A DNA stretch of 9,309 nt from Gracilimonas sp031580945. Lineage in GTDB: Bacteria; Bacteroidota; Rhodothermia; Balneolales; Balneolaceae. Below, one piece after another: positions 1 through 6,928 of the stretch. The first letter of the stretch is position 1. Every line of letters begins with the position of its first letter. Position numbers and translations under genes: made by a program. The notes beneath the pieces were generated by a model. The model saw only the letters and a list, made by a program, of their open reading frames with translations. It was not told the origin of the DNA and did not search any database. Location of the stretch: contig JAVLBT010000120.1 in NCBI GenBank assembly GCA_031580945.1, positions 1 through 9,309 on the forward strand, given 5' to 3'.

Positions 1-683
1 CCCACTAAGACAAGTTCTGCTTTCAAGCCTCCATCAATCACTTTTTTGAGCGCTTTTAAGGCATAAATATGGCCCTTTTTCTTTGCAAACCTTCCAACCA
101 TGATAAACGTGGTTTTATCCTTTTGAGGTTTGGGTTTTGAATAGCTGAATTTCTTAAGATCAATTCCTAACCGGTACACTTTTACTTTTTTTTCATCTGC
201 CCCGAGTTCTATAAGAAGCGCCTTTAGTTCTTCACTTGCAGCAAGTAAAAGGTCAGCATATGCTAAGATCTTTTTAGACTTTAAATAGTATCTCCAGCGG
301 CTATAATGATATTTTTGTGTTCCTATCAGTGCGGCTACATCGTTACCATGAAAAGTTACTATGAATGGAATATCATGTTTTTTGACATAGGGAAGGGCAT
401 AGACAGCCCCCGTGCCAAAATGGGCGTGTATGAGATCAAAATCGCCATTTTTTAAGGTTTTATTGAATGAAGGCCAATAGGCAATATTTTCGTAAATAAA
501 TTCCAGATATTCTGGAGGTTTATGAACGTATTGGTAGGGAAAACGATCTTCATTCTGCCGATCTTTGCAAAATACCTCTATTTGATATTTTTCCGAGTGC
601 CTTCGGATCTCGTCATAGATAAATGTTTGAGAATAGGGCAAAAACGATGTGGAGAATAGAGCTATTTTTCGCCTTTGAGGCAT
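1..683 (-). CDS. Family 4 glycosyltransferase, C-terminus cut by window edge
   Basis: Reverse-strand reading from an ATG at 683 stays open to the left edge, giving 228 residues with the C-terminal part missing. The protein fits a GT-B, retaining family-4 glycosyltransferase of the colanic-acid/exopolysaccharide type, which adds a sugar from a nucleotide-sugar to a lipid-linked glycan at the inner face of the cytoplasmic membrane. Visible landmarks are a Rossmann-like start (KIALFSTSFLPYSQTFI, about 6-22), LIHAHFGTGA (84-93), TFHGND (110-115), and VYRLGIDLKKF (169-179), where the N-terminal domain hands over to the C-terminal one. FIMVGRFAKKKG (194-205) opens the second domain. The EX7E motif expected further on lies outside the window. 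An in-frame stop lies about 60 bases upstream and no other ATG lies between, so the start is fairly secure although it has no Shine-Dalgarno. Donor and acceptor sugars cannot be read from the sequence. Confidence 0.9.
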   Translation of the reverse strand, partial: MPQRRKIALFSTSFLPYSQTFIYDEIRRHSEKYQIEVFCKDRQNEDRFPYQYVHKPPEYLEFIYENIAYWPSFNKTLKNGDFDLIHAHFGTGAVYALPYVKKHDIPFIVTFHGNDVAALIGTQKYHYSRWRYYLKSKKILAYADLLLAASEELKALLIELGADEKKVKVYRLGIDLKKFSYSKPKPQKDKTTFIMVGRFAKKKGHIYALKALKKVIDGGLKAELVLV

Positions 684-722
684 TTCTACATAATTATGAG
701 TGAATAAATGCTGTAAATATAG

Positions 723-755
723 CAAAAATATGGAGAGCCATATCTACAATAGAAA
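723..755 (-). promoter_or_regulatory. Putative Bacteroidota-type promoter for the glycosyltransferase
   Basis: On the reverse strand TTTC (755-752) is followed after 21 bases by TATTTTTG (730-723). This matches the TTTG-N19-21-TAnnTTTG consensus of the Bacteroidota housekeeping sigma factor with one mismatch in the -33 part. Transcription would start near 716, leaving a leader of about 33 bases before the ATG at 683. It lies in the 151-base gap between two divergent genes. Confidence 0.5.
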
Positions 756-780
756 ATTATACTTTGTATGCGAAATGGTG

Positions 781-788
781 TATTTTCG
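781..788 (+). promoter_or_regulatory. Weak -7-like element before the phosphotransferase operon
   Basis: TATTTTCG matches TAnnTTTG at five of six fixed positions and would place a transcript start about 40 bases before the ATG at 835. A TTTG lies upstream at 763-766, but its spacing of 14 bases is shorter than the usual 19-21. The call rests mainly on position. Confidence 0.25.
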
Positions 789-834
789 GCACCGGAATAA
801 AGCACACCAATCACTACATTCGGTTCACTAATTA

Positions 835-2010
835 ATGAAGGTATTATTTTACGCATCAACATTTGGGGCAGATCTTCTTGCCTTCGCCTTGTATCTCGAC
901 AAAAAGCCGAATGTCACAGCTAAAGTACTATTATCAGAACCCGATCAGTTTACTCAGGAGGGTATTGCAAAGATTTATCCGTTAAAAGCAGAACTGATAA
1001 AGAAATCAGTAAAGAACTATTTCTTTAAGCCCGGTGGGTTTGAGCCTGATGTCACTATTATGGACAATAAAGTGCCGCTCAGAGCGCCATCACCCAATGG
1101 ATTGATGCTATGGCATGGCTTTGGCTGGAAGGGGCCCAATGACGAAAAAGAGTTTGGCTGGCTGCATAAATCCATTACGGCGGCCTGGGGTTCTGCAAAA
1201 GAACCAAATGATCATTTCCGGTGGCAATGTTTTGGCCCATGGGATCAAAAGCATAGAACAGAAGTAAGCGGGTTCCATCCTGACAATTGTAGACAGCTTG
1301 GAGCTGCCTCCCATGACTTGTTACGAGATCCGCTTCCGAAAGAGAAAATACAACCGTTTTATCCATTTGATGTCGTATCTAAAAAAACCATCCTGATTGC
1401 ACCAACCTGGCATTACGGGGAAGTTTTATCCCACTGGGGTCGTGATGCCGATCTATTTGAAAAATTGTTTAACCGAATTGAGGCACACGATGCCAACGTG
1501 ATCCTTCGTTTACATGATTCCTTCCGCTTTGAAAAGAACTATATTCAGTTTTTAGAGGAATTGGTAAGGCGGCATCCTAATACCATTCTGAAATTTAAAG
1601 ATCAACACCCGGATAATTTACTTGATATGATGGTTTCAGATGCCCTGATCACAAACTACAGCAGTATCGCAAATCTTTATTATGCCACGGGCAGGCCTAC
1701 CATTCATATTTACCCGGTCAAAGATGAAGATGAAGACTTTCTATGGCGAAAGCATACCGCTCTTGGTACGTTTAAAAAAACTGTTGATTCTGTAAAGTAT
1801 ATCTGGAAGCTGCCGCCTGAAGAACACGGAGGACTTATGGCAAGAGATTTTGACACCCTTTTGGAACAGGTAGATCAGGCTATTGAATCCCCGGATTGCT
1901 GCAAACAAAAAACGCAGGATTTTTTAGATAAATATATGCTGGGTGCCGATGGTAAGAACTGTGATAGAATCTGGGATGCCGTTAACGAACTTGTAAATAA
2001 TAAAGAATAG
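835..2010 (+). CDS. TagB/TagF-like CDP-alcohol phosphotransferase
   Basis: This 391-residue protein fits the CDP-glycerol:poly(glycerophosphate) glycerophosphotransferase family, whose members move a polyol-phosphate from a CDP-polyol to a glycan or lipid-linked acceptor (teichoic-acid primases and polymerases, some capsule enzymes). GT-B family landmarks appear in order: LMLWHGFGWKG (90-100) with the presumed catalytic His94, LGAASHDLL (155-163), ILIAPTWHYGEV (186-197), VILRLHD (222-228) with His227 as the second presumed catalytic histidine, and MMVSDALITNYSSIAN (265-280). The length is like TagB; there is no fused glycosyltransferase domain and no clear membrane segment. The usual ITDYSS reads ITNYSS here (Asn274), which may bear on donor choice. 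It is the first gene of a three-gene operon with two sulfotransferases. The start has no Shine-Dalgarno but follows a stop-rich A/T region. The substrate could be CDP-glycerol, CDP-ribitol or, given the neighbours at 5596-7669, CDP-inositol; the last is inference. Confidence 0.88.
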   Translation: MKVLFYASTFGADLLAFALYLDKKPNVTAKVLLSEPDQFTQEGIAKIYPLKAELIKKSVKNYFFKPGGFEPDVTIMDNKVPLRAPSPNGLMLWHGFGWKGPNDEKEFGWLHKSITAAWGSAKEPNDHFRWQCFGPWDQKHRTEVSGFHPDNCRQLGAASHDLLRDPLPKEKIQPFYPFDVVSKKTILIAPTWHYGEVLSHWGRDADLFEKLFNRIEAHDANVILRLHDSFRFEKNYIQFLEELVRRHPNTILKFKDQHPDNLLDMMVSDALITNYSSIANLYYATGRPTIHIYPVKDEDEDFLWRKHTALGTFKKTVDSVKYIWKLPPEEHGGLMARDFDTLLEQVDQAIESPDCCKQKTQDFLDKYMLGADGKNCDRIWDAVNELVNNKE

Positions 2011-2027
2011 TAATTCAGTTTTTCTAA

Positions 2028-2035
2028 AGAGGAGG
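2028..2035 (+). promoter_or_regulatory. Strong ribosome binding site fixing a TTG start
   Basis: AGAGGAGG lies six bases before the TTG at 2042. It is the only near-perfect Shine-Dalgarno that I found before a gene in this window, and it decides the unusual start: no ATG lies close to the site, and the sulfotransferase P-loop follows 20 residues later as expected. Confidence 0.8.
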
Positions 2036-2041
2036 CATTTC

Positions 2042-3040
2042 TTGACTAAAATAACCCTACAAGACTTAGAGGATACCAAAGAACGAATATTCTTTATCGT
2101 CGGAACAAGTCGTTCCGGGTCTACGCTGCTTCAAAGCATGCTAAGCAGCCATAGGGAAATGATTATACCAACCGAAACTCATTATTTTCATGGTAAAAAA
2201 GTAGTTGATGAGCGGTTTAAGAAAGCCACGGATGAAGAGTTATTTTGCAGGAAATTGATCGATTTTTGGTATACAGGAAAAACTCGAATCAATGATCTTG
2301 GCTTAAATAAGGAGGAAATACTATTACATGCAGATCACCTGAATTTATGGAGTCCGATAGACCTTTATTTGCTACATTTAACCATCTATCGTAAGCAAAG
2401 GAATAAGGAGATTCTTGGAGAAAAAACCCCATTACATATTTTACACATTGACGAGATTCTCGAAACTTTCCCTAACACAAAAATAATATCTCTTTTTCGA
2501 GATCCCAGAGCAGCAGCAAATTCTGAGATTAAAGCATACTTTGGATCTCCTTCGGTTATAGTAACTACAGATCGATGGAAACGATATGTTGAAGTTCACT
2601 TTGAGATGCTGGATAAACTATCAGCTGATCAGTATATGATGCTTCAGTATAAAGACCTTATTAGTTCACCTGAGGAAAGACTTCGTGAAATTTCAACATT
2701 TTTGGAGTTAGATTACCAACCTGCCATGATGGAGTATTATAAGCGTGAAGAAAAGGGTTTTGCCCAGGGAGAAAGTGAATGGAAGAAGGAAACGCTAAAG
2801 CCCCTTCAGGAAGGAAAGAATAAAGAGTGGAGGCATTCACTTACCGACTGGCAGGTAGCTCTGGTAGAAAAATATGCAGGTGAATATTTATCCCGAATGG
2901 GATATAAACCTGCGGCTAAAAAACTCTCTTTTGTCAAAAAAGTATTTTACACAATTATAGACGGTGGACGCTCTTATTGGTCTACATTCACAAATTCCAG
3001 AGATGAAGGATACAACAAAACGATTAACATAAAATTTTAA
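2042..3040 (+). CDS. PAPS-dependent sulfotransferase (first of two)
   Basis: Cytoplasmic sulfotransferases of this fold move sulfate from PAPS to a hydroxyl or amino group, often on a glycan. The 332-residue product has the 5'-phosphosulfate loop FFIVGTSRSGSTLLQSML (17-34), GEKTP (126-130), and the 3'-phosphate site KIISLFRDPRAAANSEIK (147-164) with the conserved Arg and Ser (about 153 and 161). It resembles the Sulfotransfer_3 / tyrosylprotein-sulfotransferase-like group. The C-terminal 45 residues are basic and poorly conserved-looking. Translation starts at TTG behind a strong AGAGGAGG. The gene follows the phosphotransferase by 31 bases and precedes the second sulfotransferase by 14, so co-transcription is likely. 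Base composition is low in GC (hand counts of four 60-base lines averaged about 39%), unlike the next gene. The acceptor is unknown; a surface glycan is likely from context. Confidence 0.92.
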   Translation: MTKITLQDLEDTKERIFFIVGTSRSGSTLLQSMLSSHREMIIPTETHYFHGKKVVDERFKKATDEELFCRKLIDFWYTGKTRINDLGLNKEEILLHADHLNLWSPIDLYLLHLTIYRKQRNKEILGEKTPLHILHIDEILETFPNTKIISLFRDPRAAANSEIKAYFGSPSVIVTTDRWKRYVEVHFEMLDKLSADQYMMLQYKDLISSPEERLREISTFLELDYQPAMMEYYKREEKGFAQGESEWKKETLKPLQEGKNKEWRHSLTDWQVALVEKYAGEYLSRMGYKPAAKKLSFVKKVFYTIIDGGRSYWSTFTNSRDEGYNKTINIKF

Positions 3041-3054
3041 ATAACTATCACATT

Positions 3055-3951
3055 ATGTCGGTATTCAAAAAAATTGGTGATAGCATAACCGCAGCTTCAG
3101 ACGCACTTGGCTTTGAACGCAGAGACCTGAAGGCAGATCTTGGAGTGCCCTTGTATTATGTGAAAAGCAAGATTCTGAATTCACATTTTAAGTGGGACTA
3201 TGGTGAAATTGAACGCTACTGTATGTTTATCGGGTATCCGCGGAGCGGGCACACGCTGGTTGGCTCTCTGCTGGATGCACATCCCGATGTTGTGATTTCG
3301 CACGAGCTGGATGCCCTTCGTTATCTCAGGGCCGGTTTTAGCCGCGAACAAATTTTCAGCCTGATCCTTCACAAAGATAAAGTGTTTACCGGGAAAGGCC
3401 GGGAGTGGACAGGCTACGATTATGCTGTTGACGGACTTTGGCAGGGGCGATACCGAAATCTGAAAGTGATTGGAGATAAAAAGGGTGGCGGTTCTTCGCG
3501 ACATCTGCAGGCCAAACCGGACATCATCAAAAAGCTCCGAAAAGAAATGCAGCTCCCGATCAAACTCATTCATATCGTGCGTCATCCCCTTGACAACATT
3601 GCTACGCATAAAAGTAAATGGTCGGTTCAGCCCTCGCTGCAGGAAGCCATAGACAGCTATTTTAGACGAGTGGAAGCCAATGCAAAGTTGCAGTCAGAGG
3701 TAGATGAAGATGAGTGGTGTGAGCTGTCGCATGAGCAATTTATAGAAGATTCGGAGCAGTCTTTGAAGACACTGATTGAATTTTTGGAGGTTGAACCGCA
3801 TGAAGATTACATAAAAGCGGCAGCTGCCAAAGTGTTTGATTCGCCATCAAAAAGCCGCTCAAAAATTGAGTGGCCCCGGGAAATGATTGACCAGGTTGCT
3901 GAACGCAGCCAAAAATACGATTTCCTGAAAGATTATGACTTTACGGTGTAA
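3055..3951 (+). CDS. PAPS-dependent sulfotransferase (second of two)
   Basis: This 298-residue protein carries a clear PAPS site: FIGYPRSGHTLVGSLLDAHP (58-77) is the 5'-phosphosulfate loop and IHIVRHPLDNIATH (172-185) the 3'-phosphate strand and helix. GDKKGGGSS (140-148) takes the place where relatives have a G-(D/E)-K motif. The first 50 residues are a basic, non-catalytic lead-in without a signal peptide, so the enzyme is cytoplasmic. It starts 14 bases after the first sulfotransferase and is the last gene of the operon. The two enzymes share little beyond the cofactor motifs, so they probably sulfate different positions or acceptors. Five 60-base lines counted by hand average about 52% GC, against about 39% for the neighbour upstream, suggesting a separate origin. 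It ends eight bases before the stop of the convergent flippase. Confidence 0.92.
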   Translation: MSVFKKIGDSITAASDALGFERRDLKADLGVPLYYVKSKILNSHFKWDYGEIERYCMFIGYPRSGHTLVGSLLDAHPDVVISHELDALRYLRAGFSREQIFSLILHKDKVFTGKGREWTGYDYAVDGLWQGRYRNLKVIGDKKGGGSSRHLQAKPDIIKKLRKEMQLPIKLIHIVRHPLDNIATHKSKWSVQPSLQEAIDSYFRRVEANAKLQSEVDEDEWCELSHEQFIEDSEQSLKTLIEFLEVEPHEDYIKAAAAKVFDSPSKSRSKIEWPREMIDQVAERSQKYDFLKDYDFTV

Positions 3952-3952
3952 C

Positions 3953-3991
3953 AAGTGAGCTATCCCCGGATAGCACTTATAGCTTCTTTTT
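3953..3991 (+). terminator. Stem-loop with T-run at a convergent gene junction
   Basis: AAGTG-(AG)-CTATCC (3953-3965) pairs with GGATAGCACTT (3968-3978), giving about ten base pairs with a two-base bulge and a tight C-rich loop. TTCTTTTT follows at 3984-3991. It would end rightward transcription of the sulfotransferase operon. It overlaps the last codons and stop (TAG, complement of 3960-3962) of the leftward flippase. No T-run is present on the other side, so termination in the leftward direction is less likely. Confidence 0.5.
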
Positions 3992-5396
3992 CCCTGAACC
4001 AGATAACTGCTGCCGTTACGCTGAATACAAAAGTGGAAGCCAGGGCTACGGCCGTAATGGTTGCTTCTCCATAGAAGTAGGAAATCCCATATCGAACACC
4101 GTATGCAAAGAAAGCAAGTGGGATGAGCGTGGCGAAAGCAGCTATACTCTTCAAGCCAAATTTCCATAGATTGGTTTCTGTAAGTTTAGCTCCGAAATAC
4201 AGAATTACCAGCGATACGAGGGGGTAAACCGTCAGCCATACCAAAGCGACAGCCATCAGGCTGATTTGGGATGCAATGATAAAGCCGGCGGGAAGCAGTA
4301 ATGCATTTGCCGATGTGAAATAGAATACAAACTTAGCTTCTCCTTTCGCATTGATCAGTTTTGGCATCAAGGTTACCAAGCACTGAATGATACCCACAGC
4401 CACAAAAATTCTCATGTAGGGAACCGCATCCATCCATTTCTCATATCCTACGAGTGGAAGAAACCAGTCTATGTAGGTTCCGATGATTACCATAACCGTC
4501 CCAACCAAAAGCATACTCGCCCGTGACATCGTAAAGAAGTAATTTCTGAGTCGGGGGGTTTCGTATTGTAATTTGGCAAAAGCAGGGTAGGCTACACGGT
4601 TAATTACGTTTGATAATTCCTTCACTGTATCAAATACCAGGCGGTAAGCGAAAGAATAAATACCCACCAGTTCCATCGAAAAAAACTTACCGATGATTAG
4701 GTAATCAGCGTTCATGTAAAATTTCTGAAAGAAGTTGGAGCCGGTAGTAAAAAGCCCAAATTCAATAAGATGTTTAACCTTTTGGTAGCTGAACTTAAAT
4801 CGGGGAAAATATGGCTTAAAGAACATACAAAAGGCCATTTGACCGACTTTATTTGCCAACTCTGCCAAAATAATAGCCCAGGCTCCCCAACCTGTGTAGG
4901 CAAGATAAATCATTAAACCGGCAGAGGAGGCAAGTGCAACATTATCACTGATTGCAAGCTTTTTGAACTCCAGGTCTCGCATCATCAGCTTGCTGGAAAT
5001 CATATAAAAACTAAAAGCAATGATTCCCAGCATATATACTCTAATCATTGAGGATAAAACAGGTATTTCATAAAATTCCCCAACAAAAGGAGCTGCTAAA
5101 TAAATCAAACCATATACAACCACAGAGAGAAGAAAACTGGTCCAGAAAAGGGAATCAATTTGAGAACGTCCAATTCGTTTTTCCTGAACGATGGCCGTTC
5201 CCAAACCTAACTCTGTAATAGCTTTGGTAGTGCTAAAAAAAGCAAGAGCTAGGGCGGCAATTCCGAATTGTTCTTCGGAAATAACTTTAAGAGTATAGAA
5301 TAGAGCTACGGCGTTGAGGAGTCGTGCGGTCACTGAACCCACTCCACTGTAAAGAACCGAAGAAGCCACTCTACGGGCGAACGAATTATTACTCAT
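3960..5396 (-). CDS. Wzx-type polysaccharide flippase (MOP superfamily)
   Basis: The 478-residue integral membrane protein is made of repeated hydrophobic segments, roughly 12 to 14, separated by short basic loops, as in the polysaccharide-transporter branch (Polysacc_synt / WzxC-like) of the MOP superfamily. Such proteins turn lipid-linked oligosaccharides from the inner to the outer leaflet of the cytoplasmic membrane. Family-like landmarks are the N-terminal VASSVLYSGVGSVTARLLN (10-28), the EEQFGIAALA turn (41-50), and ITELGLGTAIVQ (60-71). The central stretch NADYLIIGKFFSMELVGIYS, near residue 230, is typical of the seventh and eighth helices. Length is normal and the frame intact. It is transcribed alone, leftward, between the sulfotransferase operon and the inositol-phosphate operon. 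It could export the glycan made by the neighbouring enzymes, but its substrate cannot be deduced. Confidence 0.92.
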   Translation of the reverse strand: MSNNSFARRVASSVLYSGVGSVTARLLNAVALFYTLKVISEEQFGIAALALAFFSTTKAITELGLGTAIVQEKRIGRSQIDSLFWTSFLLSVVVYGLIYLAAPFVGEFYEIPVLSSMIRVYMLGIIAFSFYMISSKLMMRDLEFKKLAISDNVALASSAGLMIYLAYTGWGAWAIILAELANKVGQMAFCMFFKPYFPRFKFSYQKVKHLIEFGLFTTGSNFFQKFYMNADYLIIGKFFSMELVGIYSFAYRLVFDTVKELSNVINRVAYPAFAKLQYETPRLRNYFFTMSRASMLLVGTVMVIIGTYIDWFLPLVGYEKWMDAVPYMRIFVAVGIIQCLVTLMPKLINAKGEAKFVFYFTSANALLLPAGFIIASQISLMAVALVWLTVYPLVSLVILYFGAKLTETNLWKFGLKSIAAFATLIPLAFFAYGVRYGISYFYGEATITAVALASTFVFSVTAAVIWFREKEAISAIRG

Positions 5397-5450
5397 GAAA
5401 ATGTGATTTCATCGGTTAGGGGCTTTACAGATCGTATCATTTAAACTTTG

Positions 5451-5482
5451 CAAATATAGGGTGAAGCCACCCAGAATTGAAA
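5451..5482 (-). promoter_or_regulatory. Putative Bacteroidota-type promoter for the flippase
   Basis: On the reverse strand TTTC (5482-5479) precedes a perfect TATATTTG (5458-5451) by 20 bases, close to the Bacteroidota TTTG-N19-21-TAnnTTTG promoter. Transcription would begin near 5444, about 48 bases before the start codon. The arrangement (TTTC plus TAnnTTTG at 20-21 bases) is the same as before the glycosyltransferase at 683. Confidence 0.55.
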
Positions 5483-5555
5483 CTGCAAAAGCTACAGATT
5501 ATCATAACATTAAATAATTGCAAATTAAATGCTAACATAACAAACGCAAGTTCTT

Positions 5556-5563
5556 TATCTTTG
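5556..5563 (+). promoter_or_regulatory. Putative -7 element for the CDP-inositol operon
   Basis: TATCTTTG fits TAnnTTTG exactly and would start a transcript near 5570, about 26 bases before the ATG at 5596. I see no TTTG at the expected -33 position (about 5531-5536), so the promoter may need an activator or be weak. It shares a 199-base gap with the flippase promoter. Confidence 0.5.
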
Positions 5564-5595
5564 GCAACGCTAATTACTTCATAAAAAAGTTCAGA

Positions 5596-6915
5596 ATGTC
5601 ACAAACTACAAAAAATGATGCTTCCGACGGTAAACTATTAGTTTTAACACCGGGGATGGGAGCTGTTGCTACTACATTTATAGCTGGGGTCGAATCTATT
5701 CGAAAAGGACTTTCCAAGCCAATTGGTTCTCTTACTCAAATGCAAACTATACGATTGGGCGCAAGGTCGGAAAACAGAAATCCATTGATCAAAGACTTTC
5801 TGCCGCTGGCTGATCTTGAAGATATTACTTTTGGTGGCTGGGATGTAAAACCCGATAATGTTTATGACGCTTGTGTACACGCTCAGGTACTAAAACCTCA
5901 GGATATTGATCCCATTGCCGATTTTTTGAAGCAAATTGAACCCATGTCTGCCGCTTTTGAACAAAAATATGTGAAAAAACTGGATGGCCCGAACGTTAAG
6001 GAATTCAAGACGAAAAAGGACCTGGCGGAACAACTCCGCGAGGATATTCGAAATAAAATGAAGGAAACCGGAGCCTCGCGGGCTGTGATGGTTTGGTGTG
6101 GTTCTACAGAAGTTTATCAGTCTCCTGCCGACTGCCATATGAATATCGAGGCTTTTGAAAAAGGAATGGAAGAAAACGATGAAGCCATTTCTCCTTCTCA
6201 GCTTTATGCCTATGCCGCTATTATGGAAGGCGTACCTTATGCTAACGGTGCTCCTAACTTATCTGCGGATAATCCCGCTTTAACAAAACTTGCCGAAGAA
6301 AAAGGGGTTCCAATTGCAGGAAAAGATTTCAAAACGGGCCAAACGTTGATGAAAACGATCCTTGCCCCAGGGTTTAAAACCAGAATGCTTGGCATTAGAG
6401 GTTGGTTCTCAACAAATATTTTAGGAAACAGAGACGGAGAAGTACTCGATGATCCTGAAAGTTTTAAATCCAAAGAAGTCACAAAATCCGGAGTATTAGA
6501 CACCATTCTTCAACCTGATACTTACCAAGATCTTTACAAAGACCTGTATCATAAAGTACGAATCAATTACTATCCGCCTCGTGGTGACGAAAAAGAGGGA
6601 TGGGATAACATAGATATCTTTGGATGGATGAGTTACCCTATGCAGATCAAAGTTGATTTTTTGTGTCGCGATTCTATTCTTGCTGCACCCATTGTGCTTG
6701 ATCTGGCATTATTTCTCGATCTCGCCAAACGAAAAGGCAAATCCGGAATTCAGGAATGGTTAAGTTTCTACTTCAAAAGCCCTCAGGTAGAAGTTGGACA
6801 CGTACAGGAACATGACATTTTTATACAGCATTTTCGACTCAAAAACACATTGCGTGTAATGGGGGGCGAAGAGCCTGTAACACATCTTTCTGAAAACTAC
6901 GATTCCTATAAGTAA
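5596..6915 (+). CDS. ino1: myo-Inositol-1-phosphate synthase
   Basis: The enzyme turns glucose-6-phosphate into inositol-1-phosphate (1L-myo-inositol-1-phosphate, also named 3-phosphate) using bound NAD, in the cytoplasm. The 439-residue product has the family landmarks in order. The NAD-binding start is VLTPGMGAVATTFIAGVE (16-33), a bacterial variant of the eukaryotic GxGGxxG segment. ITFGGWDVKPDNVYDA follows (about 77-92), then TNILGNRDGEVL (about 273-284) and FKSKEVTKSGVLD (about 290-302), which carries lysines corresponding to the catalytic cluster. YYPPRGDEK (about 326-334) and DSILAAPIVLDL (about 360-371) complete the set. Length suits the short bacterial type. The start is ATG after an A-rich leader without Shine-Dalgarno. 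The cytidylyltransferase gene follows after 13 bases, so the pair is almost surely one operon for CDP-inositol. Confidence 0.95.
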   Translation: MSQTTKNDASDGKLLVLTPGMGAVATTFIAGVESIRKGLSKPIGSLTQMQTIRLGARSENRNPLIKDFLPLADLEDITFGGWDVKPDNVYDACVHAQVLKPQDIDPIADFLKQIEPMSAAFEQKYVKKLDGPNVKEFKTKKDLAEQLREDIRNKMKETGASRAVMVWCGSTEVYQSPADCHMNIEAFEKGMEENDEAISPSQLYAYAAIMEGVPYANGAPNLSADNPALTKLAEEKGVPIAGKDFKTGQTLMKTILAPGFKTRMLGIRGWFSTNILGNRDGEVLDDPESFKSKEVTKSGVLDTILQPDTYQDLYKDLYHKVRINYYPPRGDEKEGWDNIDIFGWMSYPMQIKVDFLCRDSILAAPIVLDLALFLDLAKRKGKSGIQEWLSFYFKSPQVEVGHVQEHDIFIQHFRLKNTLRVMGGEEPVTHLSENYDSYK

Positions 6916-6928
6916 GCGCCTCCAGCAT

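Noticed and set aside
3181..3609. A 142-codon open frame on the reverse strand inside the second sulfotransferase
   Set aside because: It lies wholly opposite a gene with clear PAPS-binding motifs, has no recognisable domain, and is readily explained by the higher GC of that gene.
2042..3951. A recent tandem duplication of one sulfotransferase gene
   Set aside because: Outside the cofactor motifs the two proteins look unrelated in wording, length and base composition.
5641..5694. Apparent loss of the GxGGxxG NAD motif in the inositol-phosphate synthase
   Set aside because: The LTPGMGAVATT form is a bacterial variant and all downstream catalytic motifs are intact, so it is not a defect.
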